Of a stretch of DNA of 64,000 nucleotides, positions 19,796 through 29,457 are shown piece after piece. This DNA comes from Hyphomicrobiales bacterium (GTDB taxonomy: Bacteria; Pseudomonadota; Alphaproteobacteria; Rhizobiales; Rhizobiaceae). Below the pieces are notes generated by a model that saw nothing but the letters and a program-made list of their open reading frames with translations, had not been told where the DNA came from and searched no databases. Within the stretch, counting starts at the first letter, position 1. Every line of letters begins with the position of its first letter. Position numbers and translations under genes: made by a program. The DNA is taken from NCBI GenBank assembly GCA_900472575.1, contig UCIV01000004.1, forward strand, positions 62,001 through 126,000. Direction: 5' to 3'.

Positions 19796-20383
19796 TTAGC
19801 AGGCCTGAGGCCGCACCAGATCGCCGGCCTCCAGCATCGTCTCGATATGCGGCGCCATGCGGTTGCGCGCAGTCGAGAAAACCTCTCCCGCATCGACAAT
19901 CCTGAAACCGAGCTTTCGCTGCACATTGAGCGAAGCGAGGTTGTCGGCAAAGGCACCGGAATGCACCACGGCGTCCGGCATGCGCCGGAAGAAACGTTCC
20001 AGCACGGCGCCGGTAGCTTCTGTCATGTAGCCCTGATCCCAGTAATACCGGTTCAACCAATATCCCAGGTGCCAGCCGTCTCCGCGCAATTCCATGCCGA
20101 CGACGCCGATATGGACGTCATCGCCCGTGGTGACTGCAAGGCTCCAATCCGGCATCAGCCCGGAGGTCTGGCGCACCAGCCAATCGATCGCGTCATCTCG
20201 ATGATAAGGCTGTGGCACGCGAGAAAGCATGCGGGCAACCTTGAAATCGGCAAGCGATGCCGCGATCGCATCCGCATCGCCGATCCGGTGAGGACGCAGG
20301 GTCAACCGGCGGGACTGGATGATCGGGCATGGACCCGGTACCAGCCGAACTTCGACAGATCTTTCGACGATTGCGGCGTTCAT
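19796..20383 (-). CDS. GNAT family N-acetyltransferase (RimJ/RimL type), second of a tandem pair
   Basis: A 195-residue Acetyltransf_3 protein. The frame opens with TSRRLTLRP-like residues (I-I-Q-S-R-R-L-T-L-R-P), then W-S-L-A-V, I-G-V-V-G, L-G-Y-W-L and W-D-Q-G-Y-M-T-E-A, the acetyl-CoA-binding region of RimJ/RimL-like enzymes. The chosen start (20383) overlaps the preceding GNAT gene by 4 nt. The two proteins share fold and motifs and probably arose by duplication. The substrate is unknown. Ribosomal proteins are possible given the neighbours, but this is inference. Confidence 0.88.
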   Translation of the reverse strand: MNAAIVERSVEVRLVPGPCPIIQSRRLTLRPHRIGDADAIAASLADFKVARMLSRVPQPYHRDDAIDWLVRQTSGLMPDWSLAVTTGDDVHIGVVGMELRGDGWHLGYWLNRYYWDQGYMTEATGAVLERFFRRMPDAVVHSGAFADNLASLNVQRKLGFRIVDAGEVFSTARNRMAPHIETMLEAGDLVRPQAC

Positions 20384-21027
20384 CTCAGCTCTCCCCAGCT
20401 TCTCAACGATATCCAGGTCTTGCGATCCAGACGGAACCACTCAACCGGCACCATGGCGCCTTCCGCAAGGCAATCGATCATGCCGGATCCCTGAAACTGG
20501 AAGCCGCACTTCTGGATCACCCGCTTGGATGGAATGTTGGTAACCCGGCACCGCGCATCGATCTGGTCGATTTCGCTTCTGGTACGAAAAGCCATATCGA
20601 TCAGCGCATGGGCAGCTTCCGTGCCATAACCTTCGTTCCAATAGGGCTCGCCGAGCCAATAGCCGATTTCGAGCGTGCGTTCGTCTGCTTGCGGCTCCAG
20701 TGCGCAGCATCCCAGGAAGGCGCCGTCATTTCCTCGGGTAATGGCATAGACGCATTTGCCAATCTCGCCGGCGTTCGTGCGTCGCACGAAATCGGCTGCG
20801 TCTGTCGCCGTATAGGGATGCGGCATGCGCGACACCATCGTTGCGATGGCGGCATTGTTGGCGAGATGGGCAAGTGCGTCGATGTCTTCTTTGTGGGGTG
20901 CGCGGAGAACCAGTCTCGGCGACAGTAAGACGGGGCACTCGCTTCTCGACCGATCCTCGGACCGGTCCGGCCTCAGCCGTTCTTCCGGCGGCCGGGATTG
21001 GCTCGCCCTCAACAATTCGATTTGCAT
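20380..21027 (-). CDS. GNAT family N-acetyltransferase (RimJ/RimL type), first of a tandem pair
   Basis: A 215-residue acetyltransferase with a charged, arginine-rich N-terminal extension (about 1-32) before the domain start L-L-S-P-R-L-V-L-R-A-P. Typical segments follow: G-C-C-A-L-E-P, L-E-I-G-Y-W-L-G-E-P-Y-W-N-E-G-Y-G-T-E-A and N-I-P-S-K-R-V-I-Q-K-C-G-F. It lies 130 nt after rpmA, beyond a strong terminator, so it probably has its own promoter or depends on readthrough. It is coupled to the next GNAT gene through ATGA. Confidence 0.88.
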   Translation of the reverse strand: MQIELLRASQSRPPEERLRPDRSEDRSRSECPVLLSPRLVLRAPHKEDIDALAHLANNAAIATMVSRMPHPYTATDAADFVRRTNAGEIGKCVYAITRGNDGAFLGCCALEPQADERTLEIGYWLGEPYWNEGYGTEAAHALIDMAFRTRSEIDQIDARCRVTNIPSKRVIQKCGFQFQGSGMIDCLAEGAMVPVEWFRLDRKTWISLRSWGELR

Positions 21028-21050
21028 GGTTCAGTCTCCTCTGGGGTAAA

Positions 21051-21095
21051 AAGAAAAAGGGAAGCTGGGGTAGCGCCCCATCTTCCCTTTTCTTT
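21051..21095 (-). terminator. Terminator of the rplU-rpmA operon
   Basis: On the minus strand a long stem (AAAGGGAAG-A-TGGGG pairing with CCCC-A-GCTTCCCTTT, one mismatch) closes on a short loop and is followed by TTTTTCTTTTT. It stands 62 nt after the rpmA stop. This is a strong Rho-independent terminator. Confidence 0.85.
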
Positions 21096-21156
21096 GACTG
21101 AACCTTGAACGTTCAACCGGGTCGATGAGACGCCGGTTGCATAACGCTTGCCGGCT

Positions 21157-21426
21157 TTATTCTGCGGCTTCCGCTTTCGGCATTACGGACACGTATACGC
21201 GGCCGTTCGCCTTCGTACGGAAATTCACGTTGCCTGCGGTGAGTGCAAAAATCGTATGGTCCTTGCCGAGGCCAACATTGGCGCCCGGATGCCACTGCGT
21301 ACCGCGCTGACGCACGATAATGTTGCCCGGAATGACGACTTCGCCACCGAACTTCTTCACGCCAAGGCGCTTGGACTGAGAATCGCGACCGTTACGCGAC
21401 GAACCGCCAGCTTTTTTATGTGCCAT
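21157..21426 (-). CDS. rpmA: 50S ribosomal protein L27
   Basis: The 89-residue bL27 protein begins [16 protein letters not shown], whose flexible N-terminus reaches the peptidyl transferase centre. The family core (K-R-L-G-V-K, I-V-R-Q-R-G-T, H-P-G-x-N-V-G-x-G-K-D) is intact. There is no N-terminal cleavable extension as in Firmicutes. It lies 29 nt downstream of rplU in the universal rplU-rpmA pair. Confidence 0.97.
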   Translation of the reverse strand: MAHKKAGGSSRNGRDSQSKRLGVKKFGGEVVIPGNIIVRQRGTQWHPGANVGLGKDHTIFALTAGNVNFRTKANGRVYVSVMPKAEAAE

Positions 21427-21455
21427 GGGAGTTCTCCTTTACCTTCGAAACCTGA

Positions 21456-21767
21456 TTAGCCGAGAATGTCGGTGATACGGACGACCGTGTGATGCTGGCG
21501 ATGACCGCGAATACGCTTGGAATTCTGACGGCGACGCTTCTTGAAGGAAATGACCTTCTTGCCACGGTTATGCTCGACAACTTCGGCCTTGACCGTCGCG
21601 CCCGAAACAAAGGGTGCGCCGATCTTGGCATCGGCGCCAACGCCGACGACCAGGACTTCGTTGAATTCGACTACTGCACCAGCTTCGGCTTCCAGCTTTT
21701 CGATGGTCAGCACGTCGTTGGCGGCCACGCGGTACTGCTTACCGCCGGTCTTGATGACTGCGAACAT
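21456..21767 (-). CDS. rplU: 50S ribosomal protein L21
   Basis: The 103-residue bL21 protein ([14 protein letters not shown]...). The frame is open to 21782, but the ATG at 21767 matches the family start and is preceded by AAAGGATAT. The [11 protein letters not shown] region binding 23S rRNA and the C-terminal GHRQHHT motif are present. It is the first gene of rplU-rpmA, with a leader of about 185 nt if the promoter at 21960-21988 is used. Confidence 0.97.
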   Translation of the reverse strand: MFAVIKTGGKQYRVAANDVLTIEKLEAEAGAVVEFNEVLVVGVGADAKIGAPFVSGATVKAEVVEHNRGKKVISFKKRRRQNSKRIRGHRQHHTVVRITDILG

Positions 21768-21959
21768 TTTATATCCTTTCATGTTCGTTCCGGCTCTCTT
21801 CTCGATGAGAAGGGCCGTCTTTTTATCAGTCGGTCTTTAGCAGGAGGTCAGGAAAGAGATATCTTTTCAAAACTGATCTGCCGGTGAAATCGCGCGAAAA
21901 CCACCAGGATCTCTCGCGATCGTCAGGCGCGGACGCATTTCCACACCTGAACGCAGGCG

Positions 21960-21988
21960 GGCTTACGCGAGCGACAAAAAACTGTCAA
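21960..21988 (-). promoter_or_regulatory. Candidate promoter of rplU-rpmA
   Basis: On the minus strand a perfect TTGACA (21988-21983) is followed after 17 nt by TAAGCC, a weak -10. The predicted start site is about 185 nt before the rplU ATG, leaving room for a structured leader. Confidence 0.4.
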
Positions 21989-22020
21989 GGTAAAAGGATA
22001 TGAAGACTTGCATTTCGCCC

Positions 22021-22049
22021 CTTGCCAGCCTGATTTTTCGCCGCTATGA
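22021..22049 (+). promoter_or_regulatory. Candidate promoter of tRNA-Ser(CGA)
   Basis: CTTGCC, 17 nt, CTATGA matches the alphaproteobacterial housekeeping consensus CTTGAC-N17-CTATAT at 9 of 12 positions. It ends 34 nt before the mature tRNA, leaving a short leader. Confidence 0.6.
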
Positions 22050-22083
22050 GACAGCCCGCGCACATTGCGCCGACCAGCAAAGC

Positions 22084-22173
22084 GGAGAGGTGGCTGAGTG
22101 GTCGAAAGCACCGCACTCGAAATGCGGCATACGGGCAACCGTATCGTGGGTTCGAATCCCACCCTCTCCGCCA
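22084..22173 (+). tRNA. tRNA-Ser, anticodon CGA
   Basis: The 90-nt sequence folds as a class II tRNA. The acceptor stem is GGAGAGG/CCTCTCC (22084-22090 and 22163-22169) with discriminator G and an encoded CCA (22171-22173). The anticodon stem CCGCA/TGCGG closes the loop CTCGAAA, giving anticodon CGA (22118-22120) for UCG codons. The long variable arm (about ATACGGGCAACCGTAT) and T loop GTTCGAATC are standard for serine tRNA. No structured terminator follows, only a T-rich run near 22204-22213. Confidence 0.97.
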
Positions 22174-22405
22174 TTGGATCGCGATATTTGCCAGCCCTGT
22201 GAGTTTTGTTTTTATCGGCCCAACTGCTCGCAGAGGATAAACACACTCGAACATTCGAGAATGTGGCTTGGCAGACAATGAACGGTTTCCCGCACTGTTT
22301 TGCTGGACGGATGGCGAAAACCGGCGTGTGATCAAGCGAAGCACGGAGGACACACCTTCAAAGGCTGCGCCCGATATTACATGAGTTTGCAACAGCGAAC
22401 AGAGC

Positions 22406-23467
22406 TCACGCTCTTACCTCAAATACCATGTTGAAGGGCGTTTCCGTTGCTCGCTGGAAATGCGTAAATCCGGCATCGAGCACAACCCTGCGAAGCCGTA
22501 ACTCGCCGGCCTGGGCGCCAAGCCCGAGTCCGACCTCCTGTGAAAGCGAGGCCGGCGTGCAGATCATCGCTGACGCTCCATAATACACACGACCCACCGG
22601 ATTGAGATTGTCCTTGAGATGATCATGCGCGAAGGGTTCAACGATCATCCATGTTCCGCCCGTCGCAAGTGTTTCCCTGACATGCCGCCCTGCACCGACC
22701 GGATCTCCCATGTCGTGAAGGCAGTCGAACATCGCAATGAGGTCATAGTCACGACCCGGGAAAGCAGCAGCGGATGACTCCTCGAAAGTTACCCGTTCCG
22801 CCACTCCTGCACTCTCGGCGGTCGCTCTTGCCCTCTCGATCGATGGTCCATGGTAGTCGAACCCGATGAACCGCGAGGCCGGATATGCCTGCGCCATCAG
22901 AATGGTCGATGCGCCGTGGCCGCATCCGATGTCCGCAACACTGGCCCCAGCCTTGAGTTTTGCCTCTACGCCATCGAGAGCTGGGATCCAGTCGGCAACG
23001 AGGTAGCTGTTGTAACCGGGACGGAAAAACCGTTCAGTCCCTCGGAAGAGGCAATTGCTGTGCTCATGCCAACCGACCCCCTTACCCGTTCGAAACGCGT
23101 CGGCAATCTTCGGTTCATCCATCCACATGGATTGAACGACTTCGAACGCTCCGACGAAAAAGGCAGGGCTATTTTCTTCGGCGAAAACCATGGCCTGTTC
23201 AGGCGATAGGCTGAAGCGATCCGTTCGCTCGTCGTAGCAGATATAGTCGGCAGCAGCCTGGGCACTTAGCCACTCCCTCAGATATCGCTCCTTCACACCT
23301 GTTTTAGCCGCCAGTTCAGCCGCCTGGACAGGCTCACCATCCGCCATTGCCCTGAAAATACCCACGTGGTCACCCAGCACGACCAGCGCTCCCGTCACGG
23401 CTGCACCGACATCACCAACAAGGCGGCTGACCAATGTGTCGAGTTTCTGCATATCCGGTTCACGCAT
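22406..23467 (-). CDS. Class I SAM-dependent methyltransferase with winged-helix N-terminus
   Basis: 353 residues. The N-terminal third (about 20-100) resembles the winged-helix domain of the Rv2258c/transcription-factor-like methyltransferase group (A-E-L-A-A-K-T-G-V-K-E-R-Y-L-R-E-W-L). A Rossmann SAM domain follows with motif I V-A-D-I-G-C-G-H-G and acidic residue motif F-I-G-F-D-Y. A GGGAGG site 5 nt before the ATG supports the start. The substrate cannot be assigned; relatives are often annotated as small-molecule or O-methyltransferases. It lies downstream of dnaE2 but with a 168-bp gap, so it is probably a separate unit. Confidence 0.87.
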   Translation of the reverse strand: MREPDMQKLDTLVSRLVGDVGAAVTGALVVLGDHVGIFRAMADGEPVQAAELAAKTGVKERYLREWLSAQAAADYICYDERTDRFSLSPEQAMVFAEENSPAFFVGAFEVVQSMWMDEPKIADAFRTGKGVGWHEHSNCLFRGTERFFRPGYNSYLVADWIPALDGVEAKLKAGASVADIGCGHGASTILMAQAYPASRFIGFDYHGPSIERARATAESAGVAERVTFEESSAAAFPGRDYDLIAMFDCLHDMGDPVGAGRHVRETLATGGTWMIVEPFAHDHLKDNLNPVGRVYYGASAMICTPASLSQEVGLGLGAQAGELRLRRVVLDAGFTHFQRATETPFNMVFEVRA

Positions 23468-23533
23468 CGAAGCCTCCCAGTTGCAAAGCGCCCACTTAAA
23501 TTAGCACATCAACACATATAAATCCAATCAAAC

Positions 23534-23551
23534 GCAGTCCATTCAGACTGC
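23534..23551. repeat. Hairpin between dnaE2 and the methyltransferase gene
   Basis: GCAGTC-CATTCA-GACTGC is a perfect 6-bp stem in the 168-bp gap. On the minus strand it lies 85 nt after the dnaE2 stop and 67 nt before the methyltransferase start, followed by the T-rich GTTTGATTGGATTTAT. It may be a weak terminator or an operator of the downstream gene; the sequence does not decide. Confidence 0.4.
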
Positions 23552-23635
23552 TCGACACGTCTTCGAAAAAGGATTCTGGATCGGCCCTTTATTTTCCAAG
23601 ATCTGTTACGTTGAGGAATGCGGCAATGAGAGAAT

Positions 23636-26600
23636 TTAATGAAAATTTCGCCCTTTAGGCATGACTTGCGCCGGATCGGTCCCTTGTGGATCTATGGGAT
23701 CGGAAATCTGATTAAGGGGCAAGCCAATGGAATGCGCCTTGGGTCTCCACGATCCACCGCCGGACTTGATAGCCTCATCGGATCTTGGGTCTCTAAAATG
23801 TCTGGCTTCCTTCTGCAGCAGGCCCAGCATCGGCGTCATATCCTCGATATGCTCGACGACCGTATGAATGACCCCGCTCTGGCTTTGCAGCCTCCCCCGG
23901 ATCTTCACCAATCGTGCGCCCATGACAACGGAACGATATTTTTCAAAAGTCTTCGGCCAGACAATCGCATTGGCAACACCCGTTTCATCTTCGAGCGTTA
24001 TGAAGATTACGCCTTTTGCCGATCCGGGGCGCTGTCTCACCAACACGATGCCGCCGATCGTTACCCGCTGGCCATTTCGGATGTTGAGAAGATCAACGCT
24101 TGGCACAATGCCCATAGAGCGGAATTCCTCGCGCAGGAAGGAGACCGGATGAGCTTTGAGGGAAAGTGACAGATGACGATAATCTTCGATCACCTCTTCT
24201 CCCGGTAGCATCAAGGGCAAGTGAGCCTGAGGCTCCGGTCGAAGATCCGCAGGCCCGGCTATCTCAAACAAGTTAGAATTGTTGAGAGCGGCTTTCACAT
24301 CCAGCCCCCTCACCGCCCATAATGCCTGACGGCGGCTCAAGCCGATCGAACCGAAACCATCGGCATCGGCAAGCCGCTCAAGGCTGGCCTTATCCAGTCC
24401 GGACCGGAGCCAGAGGTCATGAACGCTCCGGTAACCCTCATCGCGATTGGTAGTGAGCTTGTCGCGCATGTCATCTTCGCTCAAACCTTTGACCTGGCGA
24501 AAGCCAAGCCTTATTCCGTAGCGGGTCTTGATGACATCCCGCATGCTTGCATGACGCAGGTTTACCCTGGCCGGATCAAATGGTACCGCTTCCAGAGTGC
24601 AGTCCCATTCCGAGTGATTGATATCGACCGGAAAAACGCTCACGCCATGTTCACGCGCATCCCGGATCAGCTGCGCCGGGGCATAGAAGCCCATGGGCTG
24701 TGAATTCAGCAAAGCTGCACAGAAGACATCCGGATAATAGGTCTTGATCCACGAAGATGCATAGACGAGGAGAGCGAAGGATGCTGCATGACTTTCCGGA
24801 AATCCGTATTCGGCAAACCCCTTGATTTGCTCAAAGCACTGCTTCGCGAACTCCTCCCTGTAATCGTTTTTTCGCATGCCCGCGATAAAATCGCGTTCGA
24901 ATTCACTGACACGTCCCGAACGTTTGAAGGTCGCCATTGATCGACGTAGCTGGTCAGCCTTCTCCGGCGGAAAACCGGCTGCCTTGATGGCGATTTGCAT
25001 AGCCTGTTCCTGAAAGAGCGGCACGCCCAGCGTCCGTTCTAGAACCTCTTTCAACTCAGGTCGCTCATAGGGGATTTCTTTGCCGGCATTCCTCATCTCT
25101 CGGCGCTTCAGGTAAGGATGAACCATGTTACCCTGAATAGGACCGGGTCGAACGATCGCAACCTCGACGACAAGATCGTAGAATTTTTCGGGCCTGAGCC
25201 TGGGCAGCATGCTCATCTGCGCCCGGCTTTCGATCTGAAAGACACCGATCGTATCGGCCCTGCAGATCATTCGGTAAACATTTGGATCTTCGCCTTTTTG
25301 CAGAAGGCCCGCCAACGTTTCTTCACGATCGTAATGGTACTGCAAAAGCTCGAAAGCTTTTTTCAAACAGGTCAGCATGCCCAGTGCCAAGACATCGATC
25401 TTCAGAAGCTTCAGCGTATCGAGATCGTCCTTATCCCATTCGATCATGTAGCGGCCCGGCATTGCCGTTTTCATGATCGGCACCACCTCGTCGAGCCTGT
25501 CGCGGGTAATGAGAAAACCGCCGACATGCTGGGTCAGATGTCGCGGGAAGCCCATCAGTTCCCGTGCATGGGCAATGACCTTCTTCGTCAGGGGATCTTT
25601 GACATCGAGACCGGCTACCTTGGCGTCCCGCTCCGATAGCCCGTCCTCCGACCAGCCCCAGACCGTACTCGAAAGTGAGGCCTGAACATCTTCCGACAAT
25701 CCGAAGGCCTTGGCGACCTCGCGGCCGGCCATTCTGGTCCGGTAACTCGTCACCGCAGCAGTCAGCCCGGCATGACGATAACCGTAATGGCTGTAGATAT
25801 ACTGGATGACCTCTTCGCGCCGACCATGCTCGAAGTCGACATCGATATCCGGCGGCTCGTTCCGCTCGGTTGAAATGAAGCGTTCAAAAAGCAGGGAAGT
25901 GATAGTCGGGTCAACTTCCGTGATCTCCAGACAGTAACAGACCGTGGAATTGGCGGCAGACCCCCGCCCCTGACACAGGATTTTCAGCTCATATCGAGCA
26001 TGCCACACGATATGGCGGACAGTCAGGAAATAGGGCTCGTATTTCATCTCCTTGATGAGATCGAGCTCGTAACGAATCTGCCCGGAAACCTTTTCCGGTA
26101 TCTTCTGCCCGTAACGGCGCGTTGCGCCCTCCCATGTCAGCCGCTCGAGCGTTTCCGAAACGGTTTCTCCCGGCACGCTTTCGTCAGGATAATTATGCTC
26201 CAGTGCCTTGAGTGAGAAACTAAGCTGGCCGAAAAATATAGCTGTGTTCTCCACCGCATCCGGATAGGCATGGAAGAGCCGCGCCATCTCGTATGCCGGC
26301 TTGAGATGCCGATCTCCATGCGGAGCAAGCCGAAAGCCCGCTTCCTGTATCGTCACATGATGACGAATTGCGGTCACCACATCCGCCAACGAGCGCCGAT
26401 AGGGCAGGCTAAAGATCGGGAGGTTTGTCGCAATCAGCGGCACGCGGTTTTGCCGCGCGATCCGGGAAAAGGCAGCAAAAACGAAGGGATCGCGCCCGTC
26501 ATAGGTTGGCGACAAAGCAAGGTAGATATTCTTGCGGAATCTTTTCCGATACGAACCAAGCCGCTCATCGAGATCCGCCAGATAGACCTTGTCTTCGGCG

Positions 26601-27061
26601 CGGGAAAAATCCGGCACGACCGCCAGCATCATCTCGTCACACCATTCCAGAAGATCCCATTCTTCCAGAATGCAGGCCCCCTTCTGCGCTCTCAGATTGC
26701 CGGTACTGAGGAGCCGGCAAAGATTGGCCCAGCCCTTCCGGTTCTTCGGATAGGCAAGAATATCCGGCGTAGCGTCTGCAAAACCTAGCCTGGTGCCGGG
26801 TTGAAACCGGCAGGGTTCGATGGCTTCGTCCTCAGCAACATCCCTGCCCTTTTCTTTCTGCCGCTCGAAAACTGCGGTCAGCTCCTTGAACTGGTTATAG
26901 GCTCGCACCACGCCGGCAACGGAATTGCGATCGGCAATTCCCAATCCGGAAAGGCCAAGCACGCTGGCGGACACGATCATCTCTTCAGGCCTAGCCGCCC
27001 CTTCAAGAAAGGAGAAATTCGTCTTGGCGCCGATCTCGAAAAATCTGGGTTCATCCATCAT
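23636..27061 (-). CDS. dnaE2: Error-prone DNA polymerase DnaE2 (ImuC)
   Basis: Second C-family polymerase alpha subunit, used for translesion synthesis in the SOS response. It has 1141 residues: an N-terminal PHP domain (about 1-250), a polymerase core with the catalytic PDIDVDFE motif, an HhH region and a C-terminal OB fold ([18 protein letters not shown]). It is complete, in the usual DnaE2 length range. The ATG at 27061 overlaps the imuB stop by 4 nt. It acts with ImuB, which tethers it to the beta clamp, and with ImuA. Confidence 0.95.
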   Translation of the reverse strand: MMDEPRFFEIGAKTNFSFLEGAARPEEMIVSASVLGLSGLGIADRNSVAGVVRAYNQFKELTAVFERQKEKGRDVAEDEAIEPCRFQPGTRLGFADATPDILAYPKNRKGWANLCRLLSTGNLRAQKGACILEEWDLLEWCDEMMLAVVPDFSRAEDKVYLADLDERLGSYRKRFRKNIYLALSPTYDGRDPFVFAAFSRIARQNRVPLIATNLPIFSLPYRRSLADVVTAIRHHVTIQEAGFRLAPHGDRHLKPAYEMARLFHAYPDAVENTAIFFGQLSFSLKALEHNYPDESVPGETVSETLERLTWEGATRRYGQKIPEKVSGQIRYELDLIKEMKYEPYFLTVRHIVWHARYELKILCQGRGSAANSTVCYCLEITEVDPTITSLLFERFISTERNEPPDIDVDFEHGRREEVIQYIYSHYGYRHAGLTAAVTSYRTRMAGREVAKAFGLSEDVQASLSSTVWGWSEDGLSERDAKVAGLDVKDPLTKKVIAHARELMGFPRHLTQHVGGFLITRDRLDEVVPIMKTAMPGRYMIEWDKDDLDTLKLLKIDVLALGMLTCLKKAFELLQYHYDREETLAGLLQKGEDPNVYRMICRADTIGVFQIESRAQMSMLPRLRPEKFYDLVVEVAIVRPGPIQGNMVHPYLKRREMRNAGKEIPYERPELKEVLERTLGVPLFQEQAMQIAIKAAGFPPEKADQLRRSMATFKRSGRVSEFERDFIAGMRKNDYREEFAKQCFEQIKGFAEYGFPESHAASFALLVYASSWIKTYYPDVFCAALLNSQPMGFYAPAQLIRDAREHGVSVFPVDINHSEWDCTLEAVPFDPARVNLRHASMRDVIKTRYGIRLGFRQVKGLSEDDMRDKLTTNRDEGYRSVHDLWLRSGLDKASLERLADADGFGSIGLSRRQALWAVRGLDVKAALNNSNLFEIAGPADLRPEPQAHLPLMLPGEEVIEDYRHLSLSLKAHPVSFLREEFRSMGIVPSVDLLNIRNGQRVTIGGIVLVRQRPGSAKGVIFITLEDETGVANAIVWPKTFEKYRSVVMGARLVKIRGRLQSQSGVIHTVVEHIEDMTPMLGLLQKEARHFRDPRSDEAIKSGGGSWRPKAHSIGLPLNQISDPIDPQGTDPAQVMPKGRNFH

Positions 27062-28668
27062 GCGAAGACCCCATGGATACGCCATGTCGGAGGCGGATCA
27101 TCCCCGTAACGACCAAGCCGAAAAACCCAGAAAAGCCGTCCCAATTCGCTTTCGAGACGAAAATAATCGCGCTCCTTTGCGTTCTCGTCGTCGATCCACC
27201 ATTCCGGTGAGATCCGCTCCGGCCCCTCGGCTCGGGTGACAATGTGCATCACATGCCGCCAGCGGAATTGCTGCGGCGGACCATCCGGGACAAGAGCGGC
27301 AAAAGCTTCGACCGGCTCTGGACTGCGCAAAAGCCGCAAGGGACGATCGGCCCGCGGCAGGAATTGCAGGTTTTCGCTGCACTGAGGCTGCCTTTCCAGT
27401 TCTGCAATCGCCGGAAGGAAGATTTCGGCACGTTCCGGAATGTGGCTTTGTTGATGCTGATAGACTTGGAGACAACCTGCGCCGAACCGGGCGGAAACCC
27501 TGTCGATGAAATCCGCAAGCGATGTCTCCCGCCCCTCCTCTCCTGAAAAATCCGCTTGAAGCGCATCGAAAACATCATGTTGCAACACGTTGAGGCGCAA
27601 CAGTTCGAAGCCGAAACCTGCATCCAGATCGTCATGAATGGCATTGAGGCGCTCTGAAAACAGGCCGGAAATCCGCTTCGGATCTCTCAACGGGCGCGAA
27701 GCGCCTGCCGAAATCCGAAACACGCGCCCGTCGACGCGGAAGAGAACAAGTTCGAACACCTTGCCGCCGGCACCGCGATTTTCCAGGCGCAGTTTGAGAG
27801 AGGATGCAATCTCGGCTGTCATCCCGAGAATATCCTCCTCCGTCTGGATCGGCTCACCCAACCGGCGCTCGGCGGAAAGCGGCGCCACCGGGCGTCGTGG
27901 CGATATAGCTTCCTCGTTCGTTCCCAGTGCCTGATCGAGCCGCATCAGCAACTGCGCACCAAACCGGCGGGCAAGCGGCGCCCTTGGCATGGACATAAGA
28001 TTTGCAACGCGTTTCAGACCAAGCTTCAAAAGTGAAGCAACCGTTTTTTCATCGAGACGAAGCGCGTGCACGGGCAAGGCGCCCAGCGCGGACGCCATAC
28101 CCTCCCTTGCGATCACTCCGCCGTGCCCAAACCGGCTGATCGCGCTGGACAGGCCCGGCGTGCTCGAAATCGATCCACGCACGTCGAAACCCATCTGAAA
28201 AAGCCGGGCAAGAATATCTCGAAGCATCGCATCCTCTCCTCCGAAAAGATGGGTGCAGCCGGTAATATCGAGGAACAGCCCGTCCTTTCCGTCCAGGGCA
28301 ACAAGCGGTGTGTAACGATCGCACCAATCGGCAATCGCTTCCAGAAGGGCAAAATCGGCTCTTTCATCCTCGTCGAAGACATCGATGTCTGGATACATGG
28401 CCCGCGCTTCGGCAAGCCCCTGCCCTCGTTTCAGGCTGCGTGTCCGCGCCACTTCATCGATTGCAACCAGCCGCAATGCGTTATCGCGCCTGCCGGCACA
28501 AATGATCGGAGGATGGTCAGGACGCCCTTTCGAACGCCACGACATCCCCCAGAGCTTTCGCGCGATCCTGTCGGTCGGCAGATACCGAAAGTGAAGCGCC
28601 AAGATGCGCTGGCAACTTGTGGAAAGAAGATTTGCCTCGATCTCGGGCAAGATGAAATTGGCGGTCAT
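27058..28668 (-). CDS. imuB: ImuB, catalytically inactive Y-family polymerase-like protein
   Basis: Adaptor of the ImuA-ImuB-DnaE2 mutasome. The Y-family fold is recognisable from [17 protein letters not shown] (near residue 21) through [15 protein letters not shown]. The usual acidic catalytic residues are replaced, for example in the first strand, which reads ALHF instead of the D-x-D-x-F type. The ATG at 28668 gives 536 residues and lies 152 nt inside imuA. The reading frame is open further upstream to 28953, but that extension is only a shadow of imuA. Couples to dnaE2 through ATGA. Confidence 0.9.
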   Translation of the reverse strand: MTANFILPEIEANLLSTSCQRILALHFRYLPTDRIARKLWGMSWRSKGRPDHPPIICAGRRDNALRLVAIDEVARTRSLKRGQGLAEARAMYPDIDVFDEDERADFALLEAIADWCDRYTPLVALDGKDGLFLDITGCTHLFGGEDAMLRDILARLFQMGFDVRGSISSTPGLSSAISRFGHGGVIAREGMASALGALPVHALRLDEKTVASLLKLGLKRVANLMSMPRAPLARRFGAQLLMRLDQALGTNEEAISPRRPVAPLSAERRLGEPIQTEEDILGMTAEIASSLKLRLENRGAGGKVFELVLFRVDGRVFRISAGASRPLRDPKRISGLFSERLNAIHDDLDAGFGFELLRLNVLQHDVFDALQADFSGEEGRETSLADFIDRVSARFGAGCLQVYQHQQSHIPERAEIFLPAIAELERQPQCSENLQFLPRADRPLRLLRSPEPVEAFAALVPDGPPQQFRWRHVMHIVTRAEGPERISPEWWIDDENAKERDYFRLESELGRLFWVFRLGRYGDDPPPTWRIHGVFA

Positions 28669-29434
28669 GAAGGTTCCACTCCAGACGAAAGCTGAGAGGG
28701 GCCGGATTTCGGCTCTTCTCCAGGGTGATGTTGAAAACTGGATGCCCGATGCTGCCGCCAAGCATGCTGCCATCCGGGAGGGGTCGCTCCAGAGCCGGAG
28801 CCGGCTCGACAAGGAGACGCACGGAAGCACTGCTGGCCTCCTCCTTCCCTGCATGCCGCAGCAGGAAAAGCGGCCGCCCTGCCGCCTTTGCCCGGAGACT
28901 GAGCCTTCGGCTTTCAGCCAAGCCAAAGGATTTGGGATTTGCATGAACTTCAAGGATCGTCGCTATAAACGCCTTGCTTTCAAGCGCGCCTTCCGCAAGC
29001 CACAGGGCATCCTCCAGCCTGCGAGGCGATGCATGAAATATCGTCCGGGAATCGATGCCGAACTGCCTGATGCCTCCAGCATAAGGAATACCCATTTCGC
29101 CAGCGGTAAACCCGTCAGCAATCCATAACATCGGACCTGTAGCGGCCTTGCGCGCCTTCATCAGCCCGACAAGCGAAAGGGAAAAGCCGGTTGCCGCGCC
29201 AGCATCGGAAAATGATCCGGAACGGATTTCGGTAATGCAATCGAGCGGCAGACCGCCGCTCAATGCATCATCGAGAGCCGCGATATCGAAGGACAATTTC
29301 TCTTCACCACCCGATCGGGCGGCAAAATTCTCCATCTTCGCCGCCGCCATTGCCGGCAGGCTTCTGCCTTCCAATCTGGCGATCTGTTCGCGCAGGGCAA
29401 ATAGCTTCTCCTGCGCCGCGGCTGCATGGGCCAT
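28517..29434 (-). CDS. imuA: ImuA, RecA-like damage-mutagenesis protein
   Basis: First gene of the SOS mutagenesis cassette. It has 305 residues with a RecA/SulA-related core (L-S-F-D-I-A-A-L-D-D-A-L-S-G-G-L-P; ITEIRSGSFSDAGAATGFSL region; G-P-M-L-W-I-A-D). The canonical Walker A is not preserved. The C-terminal ~50 codons are also read, in another frame, as the N-terminus of ImuB. A LexA operator stands 24 nt before the ATG. ImuA in related bacteria is required for DnaE2-dependent mutagenesis and interacts with ImuB. Confidence 0.9.
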   Translation of the reverse strand: MAHAAAAQEKLFALREQIARLEGRSLPAMAAAKMENFAARSGGEEKLSFDIAALDDALSGGLPLDCITEIRSGSFSDAGAATGFSLSLVGLMKARKAATGPMLWIADGFTAGEMGIPYAGGIRQFGIDSRTIFHASPRRLEDALWLAEGALESKAFIATILEVHANPKSFGLAESRRLSLRAKAAGRPLFLLRHAGKEEASSASVRLLVEPAPALERPLPDGSMLGGSIGHPVFNITLEKSRNPAPLSFRLEWNLHDRQFHLARDRGKSSFHKLPAHLGASLSVSADRQDRAKALGDVVAFERAS

Positions 29435-29457
29435 GGCGTCAGCTCTCCGTCCTAAAT

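Larger units (their letters stand above)
21768..22083. other. 316-bp region between rplU and tRNA-Ser: leader and divergent promoters
   Basis: The rplU side holds a small hairpin in the leader (CTTCTC-ATC-GAGAAG on the minus strand, about 21800-21814) that could be a ribosomal-protein control element. It also holds a candidate promoter whose -35 (TTGACA) is perfect. The tRNA side holds the candidate tRNA promoter. No open frame here is convincing. Confidence 0.5.

Noticed and set aside
21983-22083. Possible genomic island at tRNA-Ser
   Set aside because: No integrase, no repeated tRNA 3' end, and flanking genes show ordinary composition.
22251-22264. ACATTC-GA-GAATGT short dyad downstream of tRNA-Ser
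   Set aside because: A 2-nt centre and no nearby promoter or gene start; no integrase or direct repeat of the tRNA end that would mark an attachment site.
26425-26788. Plus-strand frames inside dnaE2
   Set aside because: Opposite-strand shadows of a complete polymerase gene.
28669-28953. N-terminal extension of ImuB by 95 residues
   Set aside because: The added residues are arginine/proline-rich frame-shifted imuA sequence, and the conserved ImuB core starts only after the ATG at 28668.
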